Positions 1-7,975 of a stretch of 64,000 nt of DNA are shown piece by piece. Each line of letters begins with the position of its first letter. The first letter of the stretch is position 1. The notes under the pieces are model-generated. The model ran no database searches. It saw only the letters and a program-made list of their open reading frames with translations, and was not told where the DNA came from. The stretch lies in contig CAJMPQ010000005.1 of the NCBI GenBank assembly GCA_905215335.1, positions 88,130 through 152,129 on the forward strand, in the 5' to 3' direction. A program made the translations under genes and the position numbers. The stretch comes from an uncultured bacterium. GTDB lineage: Bacteria > Cyanobacteriota > Vampirovibrionia > Gastranaerophilales > Gastranaerophilaceae.

Positions 1-30
1 ATATTGTCGAAATTCTATTATTTTCTGCCA

Positions 31-540
31 TTATAACTTCACTTTCACAAGTTCATCTATACTATCTTGAATAAATTGTTGATGTAAATCAGGATCATTT
101 GCCAATAAATGTTTTATATGATCTTTAGCCAACTCTACAGAAGCTACTACAGTTTTACCGGTTAAAAGATTAGACAACTTCTTTTCTTCAATTGCTAAAG
201 CTCTATCTACATTACCCTCTATGCTAGAAATGGTTTTTTGAGTAGATTCTTCTATTTTTGATTTAAACACTTTAGCTTTTTCAGTAGCTTCTTTTTCAAG
301 AGCTGCAACATCTTGAGGTAAATGCTCAATAGCAGTCTGCGCTTCTGATAATTTTGAAATAGAAGCAGATTTTGCTTCATCAGACTGTGTTATAGAAGTT
401 TTCACTTTATCAATTGCAGTATCAAATGATAGTTTTAAATTTATTTTTTTAACAATTACTCCTAATATAACAACCATTATTATAAAGTTGATAGTATTTG
501 AAGTTGCTAAATATTTTAAAAATGAAATAACTTCTTGCAT
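31..540 (-). CDS. atpF: F0F1 ATP synthase subunit b
   Basis: Peripheral-stalk subunit b of the F-type ATP synthase, 169 aa. One membrane helix lies near residues 15-32 (TINFIIMVVILGVIV), followed by a long charged, Ala/Glu/Lys-rich helix typical of the stalk. It starts 2 nt after the stop of the second b-type gene, so the two are translationally coupled. It is the last atp gene in the window; delta, alpha and gamma would follow beyond position 1. The identity rests on gene order and architecture, because b subunits diverge strongly in sequence. Which of the two is b and which b' follows the cyanobacterial order a-c-b'-b. Confidence 0.9.
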   Translation of the reverse strand: MQEVISFLKYLATSNTINFIIMVVILGVIVKKINLKLSFDTAIDKVKTSITQSDEAKSASISKLSEAQTAIEHLPQDVAALEKEATEKAKVFKSKIEESTQKTISSIEGNVDRALAIEEKKLSNLLTGKTVVASVELAKDHIKHLLANDPDLHQQFIQDSIDELVKVKL

Positions 541-542
541 GA

Positions 543-1019
543 TTAATCCATTACCTTATTTACAATATCATAATTTACATCATTCACAGGTTTAGTACTA
601 TTACCTAACAATTTAGCAGTAATTGAAGATGCTAAATCCTTAACAACAGTAGCTTTAACTGTGTCTTTTAAATTTTCTTCTTTTTGCAACAAAAGTTCTT
701 TTTCTGATTGAATTTTAGACTTAGAATATTCTCGAGCAGAGTGTGTTTTTTCGTTTGAATCATTTTGAGCAGCCTCAACAATATCCTTAATTTTTAACCT
801 ACACTGAATCTTTGTATCCTGAAGTTTATCATTACATACAGAATTCAACTCTGTTGCCTTATCAGCATTTGCTTTTGCTTCATTGTAATTAGAGTTTATA
901 TACTCTTCCCTCTTTCTAATAATATTCAAAATTGGGTTGTAGAATATAGCATTCATAATAAATATGAACACAACAAAACTCAACATTGCAACTAAAAATG
1001 TAGCATTAAATTCAATCAT
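543..1019 (-). CDS. atpG: F0F1 ATP synthase subunit b' (second b-type subunit)
   Basis: Second b-type stalk subunit, 158 aa. It has an N-terminal membrane helix (FLVAMLSFVVFIFIMNAIFY, about residues 8-27), then FYNPILNIIRKREEYI, which matches the b-family signature after the membrane anchor, and a long Lys/Glu-rich helix. It lies between the c-subunit gene and the b gene. Paired b and b' subunits are typical of Cyanobacteria, chloroplasts and some photosynthetic proteobacteria, so their presence in an anaerobic, non-photosynthetic gene set is a useful lineage marker. Symbol follows cyanobacterial usage (atpG for b'). Confidence 0.88.
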   Translation of the reverse strand: MIEFNATFLVAMLSFVVFIFIMNAIFYNPILNIIRKREEYINSNYNEAKANADKATELNSVCNDKLQDTKIQCRLKIKDIVEAAQNDSNEKTHSAREYSKSKIQSEKELLLQKEENLKDTVKATVVKDLASSITAKLLGNSTKPVNDVNYDIVNKVMD

Positions 1020-1038
1020 CTTACTTTAAAACCCTATC

Positions 1039-1278
1039 CTATTTTGAGAACAATAACATAATAGCGATAAACAATGCATAAATAGCAGTTGCTTCAGCTA
1101 AACCTGCACCAATGATAAAGTTTTTGAAAGCTTCAGCTTTGATTTCAGGTTGACGAGCAATTGCATCTAAAACACCTTTAGTTGCGATACCTAAACCTAA
1201 ACCACCACCAATAGCACCAAAGCCAATTGCTATACCAGCACCTAATTTTGCTAAATCTAAAGTTTGTTCTACTGCCAT
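1039..1278 (-). CDS. atpE: F0F1 ATP synthase subunit c
   Basis: Ring-forming proteolipid subunit c, 79 aa, with two membrane helices. The Gly/Ala-rich first helix is followed by the polar-loop motif ARQPE, and the ion-carrying Glu sits in helix 2 (GLAEATAIYALF). The Na+-type signature is incomplete: the residue after the Glu is Ala rather than Ser/Thr, and the position equivalent to the Na+-liganding Gln of helix 1 (13 residues before the R of RQPE) is Leu. By family knowledge this points to proton coupling, although the Thr two residues after the Glu resembles Na+ types. A good ribosome site (AAAGGAG) precedes the ATG. Confidence 0.95.
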   Translation of the reverse strand: MAVEQTLDLAKLGAGIAIGFGAIGGGLGLGIATKGVLDAIARQPEIKAEAFKNFIIGAGLAEATAIYALFIAIMLLFSK

Positions 1279-1309
1279 ATTTTTTCTCCTTTATTTAAAT
1301 ATATAACTT

Positions 1310-1999
1310 CTACTCTTCTTGAACAGCCATTGAAATATATGTTGTTGAAAGTAATGTAAACACTAATGCTTGAATTAATGCTACAAATAATTCGAATAAC
1401 ATAAATGGCAATGGTAAAACGATTGCAAACAAACTAATGAATGTTGCAACTAATAACTCACCTGCCAAAATATTGGCAAAAAGTCGCAATGCTAATGAAA
1501 AAGGTCTTACAAATAATTCCAAAGTATCAACAAGCGTAATAATTATACCGTCGATACTGAAACCTTTGAAAAAGAATTTAAACCCATTTCTTTGCACACC
1601 ATAAAATATATAATAAATAGAAACAACAATAGCCATTGCTGCTGTCATATTTATATCGTTATTTGGAGAAGCTAGCTCTCCGGTCGTTAAATGTATTAAT
1701 TTTAAAGGTAATTGACCAACTAAATTAGCAGTCAATATAAACATAAATAATGTTAATATGATCGCAATGTGCTTTTGAGCTTCATTATTACCCATACTTG
1801 CCTTTGAAATATCATTAAAATATTTAATAATACCTTCGCCTACAAGCTGTAATTTACCCGGAACCATTTTTAAATTTCGAGTAGTGATAAATGCCACAAC
1901 AATTAATAATATCATTGTGAACCACATTGTTAAAATGGTATCCATATTAAATGATACTGCATGATTAAATATGTTTGTTGTATAAACCCAATGTTCCAT
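1310..1999 (-). CDS. atpB: F0F1 ATP synthase subunit a
   Basis: Membrane subunit a forms the proton half-channels against the c-ring. With the start at 1999 it is 229 aa; this ATG has a good ribosome site (AGGGAG), while an in-frame upstream ATG at 2029 does not. Several membrane helices are visible. The conserved block near the C-terminus, LALRLFANILAGELL, contains the essential Arg and the RLFAN motif. It is the first gene of the minus-strand atp operon. No atpI is seen, because the next gene upstream (birA) is divergent. The operon promoter must lie in the short space 2000-2099. Confidence 0.95.
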   Translation of the reverse strand: MEHWVYTTNIFNHAVSFNMDTILTMWFTMILLIVVAFITTRNLKMVPGKLQLVGEGIIKYFNDISKASMGNNEAQKHIAIILTLFMFILTANLVGQLPLKLIHLTTGELASPNNDINMTAAMAIVVSIYYIFYGVQRNGFKFFFKGFSIDGIIITLVDTLELFVRPFSLALRLFANILAGELLVATFISLFAIVLPLPFMLFELFVALIQALVFTLLSTTYISMAVQEE

Positions 2000-2099
2000 T
2001 TTTCTCCCTTCGCGGATACATGGTAGCACTGAAAAAAAATTTTCGCAAATATTTTTTTTGTTTGTTATATAATTAACTCATACGGGGGAATCCTTGGGG

Positions 2100-2828
2100 A
2101 TGAAGATGCAAATTATTCGTTTAGAAGAAGTAGATTCAACAAATAACTATGCAAAGACACATATTGATGACTTTGCAGATTGTACTGTAATTCATGCCTC
2201 TAGACAATTATCCGGAAGGGGACGCCTTAATAGATCATGGGTAGATTTAGGCGGAAACAACCTATTTGTATCAATAATATTAAAACCTTCTAACACTTTT
2301 AATGAAATTTACCCGAATCTTACACAATACACATCAGTCGTATTATGTAAAGTATTTGAGTCCTATGGCATTAAACCTCAAATAAAATGGCCTAATGATG
2401 TATTAATAAATGGTAAAAAGATTTCTGGCATTTTATCAGAAACGGTCATGCTAGGACAAAATTTAAAAGGATTAATAATAGGTATTGGAGTTAATTTAAA
2501 CTCTTCAGGAGAAAAACTATCACAAATTCCTGATAAAATTGCTACAAGCTTAAATTTAGAAGTAAAACAAGATATCGATGTAAATGAATTTCTTGATAAG
2601 TTATTAAATGAATTTTTTGCAAATTATAATACATTTTTAAAAGAAGGATTTATTAATATAAAAGAAGATTATATTAATAGAAATTGTTTTTTGAATAAAG
2701 ATTTAAGCGTACAGATATTAAATGAAATAAAAACAGGCTTTGCAAAGTCTGTTAATGATAAAGGTGAATTAATATTAGAAACAAAAGAAAATAAGGACAT
2801 TGTACTTACAATAGGAGATATTTTATGA
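2100..2828 (+). CDS. birA: Biotin--protein ligase
   Basis: Activates biotin with ATP and transfers it to the target Lys of biotin carrier domains. About 242 aa from the ATG at 2100, which is preceded by GGGGGAA at 2084-2090; in-frame TTG 2094 and ATG 2106 are alternatives. Motifs: DSTNNYAK near the N-terminus, the biotin/AMP loop SGRGRLNRSW, and KWPNDVLINGKKISGIL with the catalytic Lys. It lacks an N-terminal helix-turn-helix, so it should be a group I ligase without repressor function. It overlaps oadG by 4 nt (ATGA) and so is coupled to the decarboxylase whose carrier domain it would modify. Confidence 0.93.
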   Translation: MKMQIIRLEEVDSTNNYAKTHIDDFADCTVIHASRQLSGRGRLNRSWVDLGGNNLFVSIILKPSNTFNEIYPNLTQYTSVVLCKVFESYGIKPQIKWPNDVLINGKKISGILSETVMLGQNLKGLIIGIGVNLNSSGEKLSQIPDKIATSLNLEVKQDIDVNEFLDKLLNEFFANYNTFLKEGFINIKEDYINRNCFLNKDLSVQILNEIKTGFAKSVNDKGELILETKENKDIVLTIGDIL

Positions 2829-3064
2829 ACGTAGGAAACATTGAAAATGGCTTAGTTTTACTAGGCGCAGGAATGGGTACCGTTCTTGTATTTTTGGTTA
2901 TTATGATTTGGGTAATGGGAATTATGTCAAAAGTAGTTGCATACTTAAACAAATTATTCCCAGAAGCTGTAGAAGAAGTAAAATCAGTTGCTAAGAAAAC
3001 TACAGCAAATGTTGACGAAGCAATTGCAGTCGCAATCGCAGCTATTATGGCAAAAAGAAGCTAG
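2825..3064 (+). CDS. oadG: Na+-pumping decarboxylase gamma-type subunit (OadG-like)
   Basis: Small membrane-anchor subunit, 79 aa, that in this family joins the cytoplasmic alpha subunit to the beta pump. It has one membrane helix (about residues 11-34, ending VIMIWVMGIMSK) followed by a short Ala/Lys-rich cytoplasmic tail. Sequence conservation in the gamma family is low, so identity rests on size, one helix, and position directly upstream of the alpha and beta genes. It starts inside the end of birA and ends 21 nt before oadA. Confidence 0.8.
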   Translation: MNVGNIENGLVLLGAGMGTVLVFLVIMIWVMGIMSKVVAYLNKLFPEAVEEVKSVAKKTTANVDEAIAVAIAAIMAKRS

Positions 3065-3085
3065 TTATAAGAAAGGATAAAATGT

Positions 3086-4870
3086 ATGGGAAAAAAACTT
3101 ATTAAAGTTATGGACACATCTTTCAGAGATGGTTTCCAATCAGTTTACGGAGCTAGAGTATTTGTAGATGATTTTCTACCAGCTCTAAAATCTGCAGTTG
3201 ATGCAGGTATCAGACATTTCGAAGTTGCAGGCGGAGCAAGATTCCAATCTCCAATTTTCTACTGTAACGAAAACGCTTTTGAAACAATGGATAAAATCAG
3301 AGCTGCTGTTGGTCCTGATATTAACCTTCAATCTTTAGCTAGAGGTGTAAACGTTGTAGGTTTGGATTCTCAACCTCGTGACGTTATTGACCTTCACGCT
3401 AAAATGTTCAAAAAACACGGTGTTACAACAGTTAGAAACTTCGATGCTCTAAACGATGTTAATAACTTATTATATTCAAGCCAATGTATTAAAAAACATG
3501 GTTTAAAACATGAAGTAACAATTACAATGATGGAATTACCTATCGGTTGTACAGGTGCTCATGATGTTGATTTCTATGAAAGAGTTCTTCGCTCAATCTT
3601 AGATGCTGGTATTGAATTCGATTCATTAGCATTCAAAGATGCTTCAGGTACATCTGCTCCTAGAAAAGTATTTGAAACAATTAAAAGAACTCGTGAAATC
3701 TTGGGTGCTGATGCTGATATCAGATTCCACTCTCACGAAACAGCTGGTACTGGCTTAGCAGCATACCTAGCAGCTTTAGAAGGTGGCGCTAACTGTATCG
3801 ACTTATCTATGAAACCAGTTTCTGGTGGTACAGCTCAACCAGATATCGTTTCTATGTGGCACGCATTAAAAGGTACTGAATACGATTTAGGTATCGACGT
3901 TGAAAAAATCTTAGAAACAGAAGAAATCTTCAAAGATTGTATGAAAGACTACTTCTTACCTCCAGAAGCTCTTGCTGTTAACCCTATGATTATTTCTTCA
4001 CCTCTACCTGGTGGTGCTTTAACAGCTAACACTCAAATGTTACGTGACAACAACTTAATGGATAAATTCCCTGAAGTTGTTGCAGCAATGAAAGAAGTTG
4101 TAGAAAAAGGTGGTTTCGGTACTTCTGTAACTCCAGTTTCTCAATTCTACTTCCAACAAGCATTCAATAACGTTATGTTCGGTAAATGGAAGAAAATCGC
4201 TGAAGGTTACGGTAAAATGGTTCTTGGTTACTTTGGTAAAACTCCTTGCGAACCAGATGCTGAAGTTATTAAAATTGCAGAAGAACAATTGGGCTTAAAA
4301 CCAACAACTGAAACTGTTGTTGACTTGAATGATAAAGATCCTAATAAAGGTCTTGCAGTTGCTCAAAAAAGACTTGAAGAAGCTGGTCTTGAAGTTAATG
4401 ATGAAAACTTATTCATTTCAGCAGCTTGTAAAGAAAAAGGTATCTTATTCTTACAAGGTAAAGGTACAATTGGTGTTCGTAAAAACGAAGCTAAAAAAGA
4501 AACTGTTTCTTCTGATTCTTCAAACGGTTATACAGTTACTATTAACGGTAAAAAATACGCAGTTGCACTTGAAGGTGGAAAAGCTACTGTTAACGGTAAA
4601 TTATATGATTTCAATGTTAAAGAAGGTATTGAAGCTAAAGCTGTTGAATCTGGCGATAGCACTCCAGTAAAAGCTGCATTACCAGGTAACGTATTAAAAG
4701 TTTTAGTTTCTGAAGGTGATTCAATTTCTGAAGGTGATGTAATCGCAGTTATTGAAGCTATGAAAATGGAAACTGAAATTAAATCTCCTGTTTCAGGTAC
4801 AGTAAAAACTGTTGAAATCGAAGTTGGTAATAAAGTTCAAACAGGCCAAGTATTGGTTACAGTTGGATAA
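3086..4870 (+). CDS. oadA: Oxaloacetate decarboxylase-type alpha subunit (carboxyltransferase plus biotin carrier)
   Basis: 594 aa. The N-terminal carboxyltransferase TIM barrel moves CO2 from a 2-oxo acid to biotin. Motifs are MDTSFRDGFQS (metal-binding Asp), FKDASGTSAP (catalytic Lys) and RFHSHETAG (metal-binding His pair). After a linker the C-terminus has a biotinyl domain with the target Lys in IEAMKMETE. The first motif departs from the usual TDTTLRDAHQS, and the Lys motif from KDMAG, so this is a divergent subfamily; oxaloacetate is the most likely substrate but is not proven. Codons here are more biased (AAC, GGT) than in neighbours, suggesting high expression. Confidence 0.87.
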   Translation: MGKKLIKVMDTSFRDGFQSVYGARVFVDDFLPALKSAVDAGIRHFEVAGGARFQSPIFYCNENAFETMDKIRAAVGPDINLQSLARGVNVVGLDSQPRDVIDLHAKMFKKHGVTTVRNFDALNDVNNLLYSSQCIKKHGLKHEVTITMMELPIGCTGAHDVDFYERVLRSILDAGIEFDSLAFKDASGTSAPRKVFETIKRTREILGADADIRFHSHETAGTGLAAYLAALEGGANCIDLSMKPVSGGTAQPDIVSMWHALKGTEYDLGIDVEKILETEEIFKDCMKDYFLPPEALAVNPMIISSPLPGGALTANTQMLRDNNLMDKFPEVVAAMKEVVEKGGFGTSVTPVSQFYFQQAFNNVMFGKWKKIAEGYGKMVLGYFGKTPCEPDAEVIKIAEEQLGLKPTTETVVDLNDKDPNKGLAVAQKRLEEAGLEVNDENLFISAACKEKGILFLQGKGTIGVRKNEAKKETVSSDSSNGYTVTINGKKYAVALEGGKATVNGKLYDFNVKEGIEAKAVESGDSTPVKAALPGNVLKVLVSEGDSISEGDVIAVIEAMKMETEIKSPVSGTVKTVEIEVGNKVQTGQVLVTVG

Positions 4871-4881
4871 GGAGGCAGTAG

Positions 4882-6087
4882 ATGATATTTTCAGAAGGAT
4901 TAATTAGTCTATGGCATTCAACCGGTATTTATAATATGGTTGAAAAAGCTGATCCAGCTATTACAAGTTCAGTTGAACAATTTTTACATCAATTTGGACA
5001 CCCAATAATGCTAGTTATTTGTTTATTCCTACTTTGGTTAGGTATCAAAAAACAATACGAACCATTATTGTTAGTTCCAATTGCATTTGGTGGATTATTA
5101 TCAAATATTCCAGCTGCTGGTATTGCAGAACCAACAGGATTTTTAGGAATAATTTATGAAGCAGGTATTCATAAAGGTTTATTCCCATTAATTATCTTCA
5201 TGGGTGTTGGTGCAATGACAGATTTCGGTCCGTTAATTGCAAACCCTAAAACAGCATTATTAGGTGGTGCAGCTCAATTTGGTATTTTCGGTGCATTACT
5301 ATTAGCTTTATGCTGTTTTGGTTTTACATTACCACAATCAGGTGCTATCGGTATTATTGGTGGTGCTGATGGTCCTACATCTATCTATGTAACATCAAAA
5401 CTTGCTCCTGAATTATTAGGTGCAATTGCTGTTGCAGCTTATTCTTACATGGCATTAGTTCCTGTAATTCAACCACCTATTATGAAATTATTAACAACTG
5501 ACAAAGAACGTCAAATTCAAATGGAACAACTTAGACCTGTTTCAAAAAGAGAAAAAATTGTATTCCCTCTTGTTGTTCTAGGTTTATGTATTATCTTCCT
5601 ACCAGATGCTTGCCCACTTGTTGGTGCTTTAACATTCGGTAACTTATGTAAAGAATGTGGCGTTGTTGACAGATTATCTGATACAATGCAAAATGCATTA
5701 ATCAATATTGTTACTATTTTCTTAGGATTATCTGTTGGTTCTAAATTATCAGCAGAACAATTCTTAACAGTACAAACATTATTCATCTTAGTTTTAGGTA
5801 TCATCGCATTCTCACTTGCTACAGGTGCTGGTGTATTGATGGCTAAATTGATGAACTGGTGTTCTTTAGTTTACGGAAAAATGACTGGTAAAGAAGTTAA
5901 GCTTATCAACCCATTAATTGGTTCAGCTGGTGTTTCTGCTGTTCCAATGGCTGCTAGAGTATCAAACAAAGTTGGTTTGGAATACAATAACCAAAACTAC
6001 TTATTGATGCACGCAATGGGTCCTAACGTAGCTGGTGTAATTGGTTCAGCTGTTGCAGCTGGTGTATTACTTGCACTTTGCCACTAA
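4882..6087 (+). CDS. oadB: Na+-transporting decarboxylase beta subunit
   Basis: Membrane pump subunit, 401 aa, with about nine to eleven helices. It decarboxylates the carboxybiotin delivered by the alpha subunit and exports Na+. The family signature [17 protein letters not shown], with the ion-binding Asp, is intact near residues 155-175, and the C-terminal [14 protein letters not shown] block is also typical. It starts 11 nt after oadA with a GGAGG ribosome site and is closed by a strong terminator, so birA-oadG-oadA-oadB is a complete unit. The gradient it builds could power Na+ symporters such as the one at 22200-23522. Confidence 0.93.
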   Translation: MIFSEGLISLWHSTGIYNMVEKADPAITSSVEQFLHQFGHPIMLVICLFLLWLGIKKQYEPLLLVPIAFGGLLSNIPAAGIAEPTGFLGIIYEAGIHKGLFPLIIFMGVGAMTDFGPLIANPKTALLGGAAQFGIFGALLLALCCFGFTLPQSGAIGIIGGADGPTSIYVTSKLAPELLGAIAVAAYSYMALVPVIQPPIMKLLTTDKERQIQMEQLRPVSKREKIVFPLVVLGLCIIFLPDACPLVGALTFGNLCKECGVVDRLSDTMQNALINIVTIFLGLSVGSKLSAEQFLTVQTLFILVLGIIAFSLATGAGVLMAKLMNWCSLVYGKMTGKEVKLINPLIGSAGVSAVPMAARVSNKVGLEYNNQNYLLMHAMGPNVAGVIGSAVAAGVLLALCH

Positions 6088-6103
6088 TCATTAAATTATA
6101 AAA

Positions 6104-6141
6104 AAGAACTACTCTAAAATTTAGAGTAGTTCTTTTTTTTT
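6104..6141 (+). terminator. Terminator after oadB
   Basis: A near-perfect inverted repeat of about 15 bp (AAGAACTACTCTAAA and its complement) is followed by a run of nine T. It ends the birA-oadGAB unit. Confidence 0.93.
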
Positions 6142-6185
6142 GTCTTTTATCGTTATAAAATTAACTCAAAGGGAGAAGCAAAATA

Positions 6186-6797
6186 ATGGTAAAAAATATT
6201 GCAATTATGGGTTCAAATGATAGTAGAAATATTTTAGCTATAATTAACTATTTAAAAAACAATAATAATATCAAAATTACATGTATTTCTGATAATCTAA
6301 ATTCTGAGATATTAAAAATTGCTGAAGAAATGAATATTGATAAAAAGTATTTACCTTATGAACAAAACACACAATATCTTGCGGCTAAGAATTTCGATTT
6401 AATAGTATTATCAGGATATACAAAAGAACTTAATGCAGAAACATTAAAAATAGGTAAATTCCTTAATATACATCCATCTTTACTACCAGCATTTAAAGGC
6501 GATGATGCAATACATAGAGCATTTGTATCCGGAGTAAAAGTAAGTGGAGTTACAGTACAACAAATTACTGATGACCTTGAAAATTGCAAAATATTAGCTC
6601 AATACCCCGTTTTGATAGGATTAACAACCCATTTTGATGAATTTGAAGAAGAAATTCATCAAATAGAAGATAAACTATATCCTCCTGTAATTGAAGCTAT
6701 AATTGAAGATCGTGTATTTGATTTTCCTGATTTATTCAAAAATTCTTGTAACAAATCAGGTAGTTGCAATGGAGGATGCAGCGGATGCCAAGGTTAA
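6186..6797 (+). CDS. PurN-like formyltransferase homologue with altered active site
   Basis: 203 aa with the fold of phosphoribosylglycinamide formyltransferase. MGSNDSRN stands for the N-terminal phosphate loop, DLIVLSGYTKEL for the core strand, and NIHPSLLPAFKG carries catalytic Asn94 and His96. The third catalytic residue appears lost: where PurN has LDGGP, this protein reads DLENCK, so Asp becomes Glu132 and the Gly-Gly-Pro is replaced. It ends in a Cys-rich tail (CNKSGSCNGGCSGCQG) absent from PurN. A ribosome site AGGGAG precedes the ATG. It overlaps the next gene, which resembles PurD. Formyl transfer activity is doubtful. Confidence 0.75.
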   Translation: MVKNIAIMGSNDSRNILAIINYLKNNNNIKITCISDNLNSEILKIAEEMNIDKKYLPYEQNTQYLAAKNFDLIVLSGYTKELNAETLKIGKFLNIHPSLLPAFKGDDAIHRAFVSGVKVSGVTVQQITDDLENCKILAQYPVLIGLTTHFDEFEEEIHQIEDKLYPPVIEAIIEDRVFDFPDLFKNSCNKSGSCNGGCSGCQG

Positions 6798-7732
6798 AAA
6801 TTCTAATTGTCGGAGAAGGTAACCTAGAACGCGCAATTTACTCAACAATAAATAACTCCGATTTTGCGGAAGTTGTATTCACAACCAACCAAACTTCATA
6901 TTGCTCAGAGACAATTTCTTATAGTAATTATGATGACTTAGCTCAAAAAGCTCTAAAAAAAGAAATTGAATTAGTCTTTGTAACCAGTCATGATGATATA
7001 AATAGTGGGATAATTGAAACACTAAATTCTTATGGATTAAAATGCATTGGCACAAATAGAAAATACTCCAGACTAGGCAGTTCTGAAATATTTGCCAGAA
7101 AGTTTATGGATAAATACAACATAAAATATATTGAGATAAATAATCTTGAACTATTCTCAAATGAAAATATATTATCTGTAACATCTTTCTACAATGGAGA
7201 AAAATTAATCAATTTTGAACCTGTAAATTTAAAAATAGAAAACAATATAAAACAAGAAAGCTATTGTCCAATCTACTTAAGTTATGAAAAATATGATAAA
7301 CTACAAAACTATTTAACAAAATTAGAACATGCTTTATTAGAAGATGATGCATTTTTCAATGGTTTTATAACCTCAAATTTAATTTGGAATAATGAAACTT
7401 GGGAAGTATATAACTTTTCAATGACCATTGAAGATTTAACAGCTCAAACCCTGCTTACACATATGGAATCGGATTTTTTATCGACCATATTATTTGATAC
7501 ACAACAAAAGTACAAAGAAAAAACAACCGGTAGCATAAATTTATACTTAAGAAATAAAAATATTAAAAATGAGTTACCAATAATAGAAAATATAAAAATC
7601 TATAATAATTCAATAAACAAGAGTAACACTAATAAAGACAACAAAAAGTTTAATCAAATTACACTAACTACAACTGGAGACTTCCCAATAAAAGCTCTCA
7701 AAGATTACACCAAAACAGCAAAATTAAATTAA
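6785..7732 (+). CDS. Degenerate PurD-like (GAR synthetase) homologue
   Basis: 315 aa from the ATG at 6785, which has GGAGG nine bases upstream; it overlaps the PurN-like gene by 13 nt. The N-terminal third follows PurD: ILIVGEGNLERAI for the nucleotide loop, then GLKCIGTNRKYSRLGSSEIFARKFMDKYNI. Further on, VYNFSMTIEDLTAQTLL followed by MESD aligns without gaps to the PurD block VIEFNARFGDPETQVVL plus LESD, but the metal-binding Glu and Asn, the Arg and the Gly are all replaced. The ATP-grasp region is about 60 residues short compared with PurD (about 420 aa in total). The last 25 residues still resemble the PurD C-terminus. Probably not a ligase. Confidence 0.65.
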   Translation: MPRLKILIVGEGNLERAIYSTINNSDFAEVVFTTNQTSYCSETISYSNYDDLAQKALKKEIELVFVTSHDDINSGIIETLNSYGLKCIGTNRKYSRLGSSEIFARKFMDKYNIKYIEINNLELFSNENILSVTSFYNGEKLINFEPVNLKIENNIKQESYCPIYLSYEKYDKLQNYLTKLEHALLEDDAFFNGFITSNLIWNNETWEVYNFSMTIEDLTAQTLLTHMESDFLSTILFDTQQKYKEKTTGSINLYLRNKNIKNELPIIENIKIYNNSINKSNTNKDNKKFNQITLTTTGDFPIKALKDYTKTAKLN

Positions 7733-7747
7733 TTAAAATAATACTTT

Positions 7748-7921
7748 CTAATCTTTAGACACGATAATATTTAACTTCTCAATAACACCATTAAAAAATG
7801 TTTGAGAACTTTTTTTGTCAGCTTTTATAGTTTTAATATCAGCCTTAATCGCTGTAGGATCATTATTTCTAATTTTTGATGAGTATATTGATTTAACTTC
7901 CTTAATTACAGATTCTTTCAT
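7748..7921 (-). CDS. Small hypothetical protein (57 aa)
   Basis: Unlisted small reading frame running from MKESVIKEVKSIYSSKIR to IIVSKD, Lys-rich and probably helical. It lies about 54 nt downstream of ilvB on the same strand and is preceded by AAGAGG, so it could be co-transcribed. It is not an ACT-domain acetolactate synthase regulatory subunit: it is too short and lacks the fold's pattern. Apart from this, the 7733-7975 interval holds nothing obvious. Function unknown. Confidence 0.45.
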   Translation of the reverse strand: MKESVIKEVKSIYSSKIRNNDPTAIKADIKTIKADKKSSQTFFNGVIEKLNIIVSKD

Positions 7922-7975
7922 TATTGTTCAAGCCTCTTAATTCAAATTCAGGGTAATAACTTTTTATATTGCTAC

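Noticed and set aside
7748..7921. Acetolactate synthase regulatory subunit (ilvN)
   Set aside because: 57 residues are too few for an ACT domain and the pattern does not fit.
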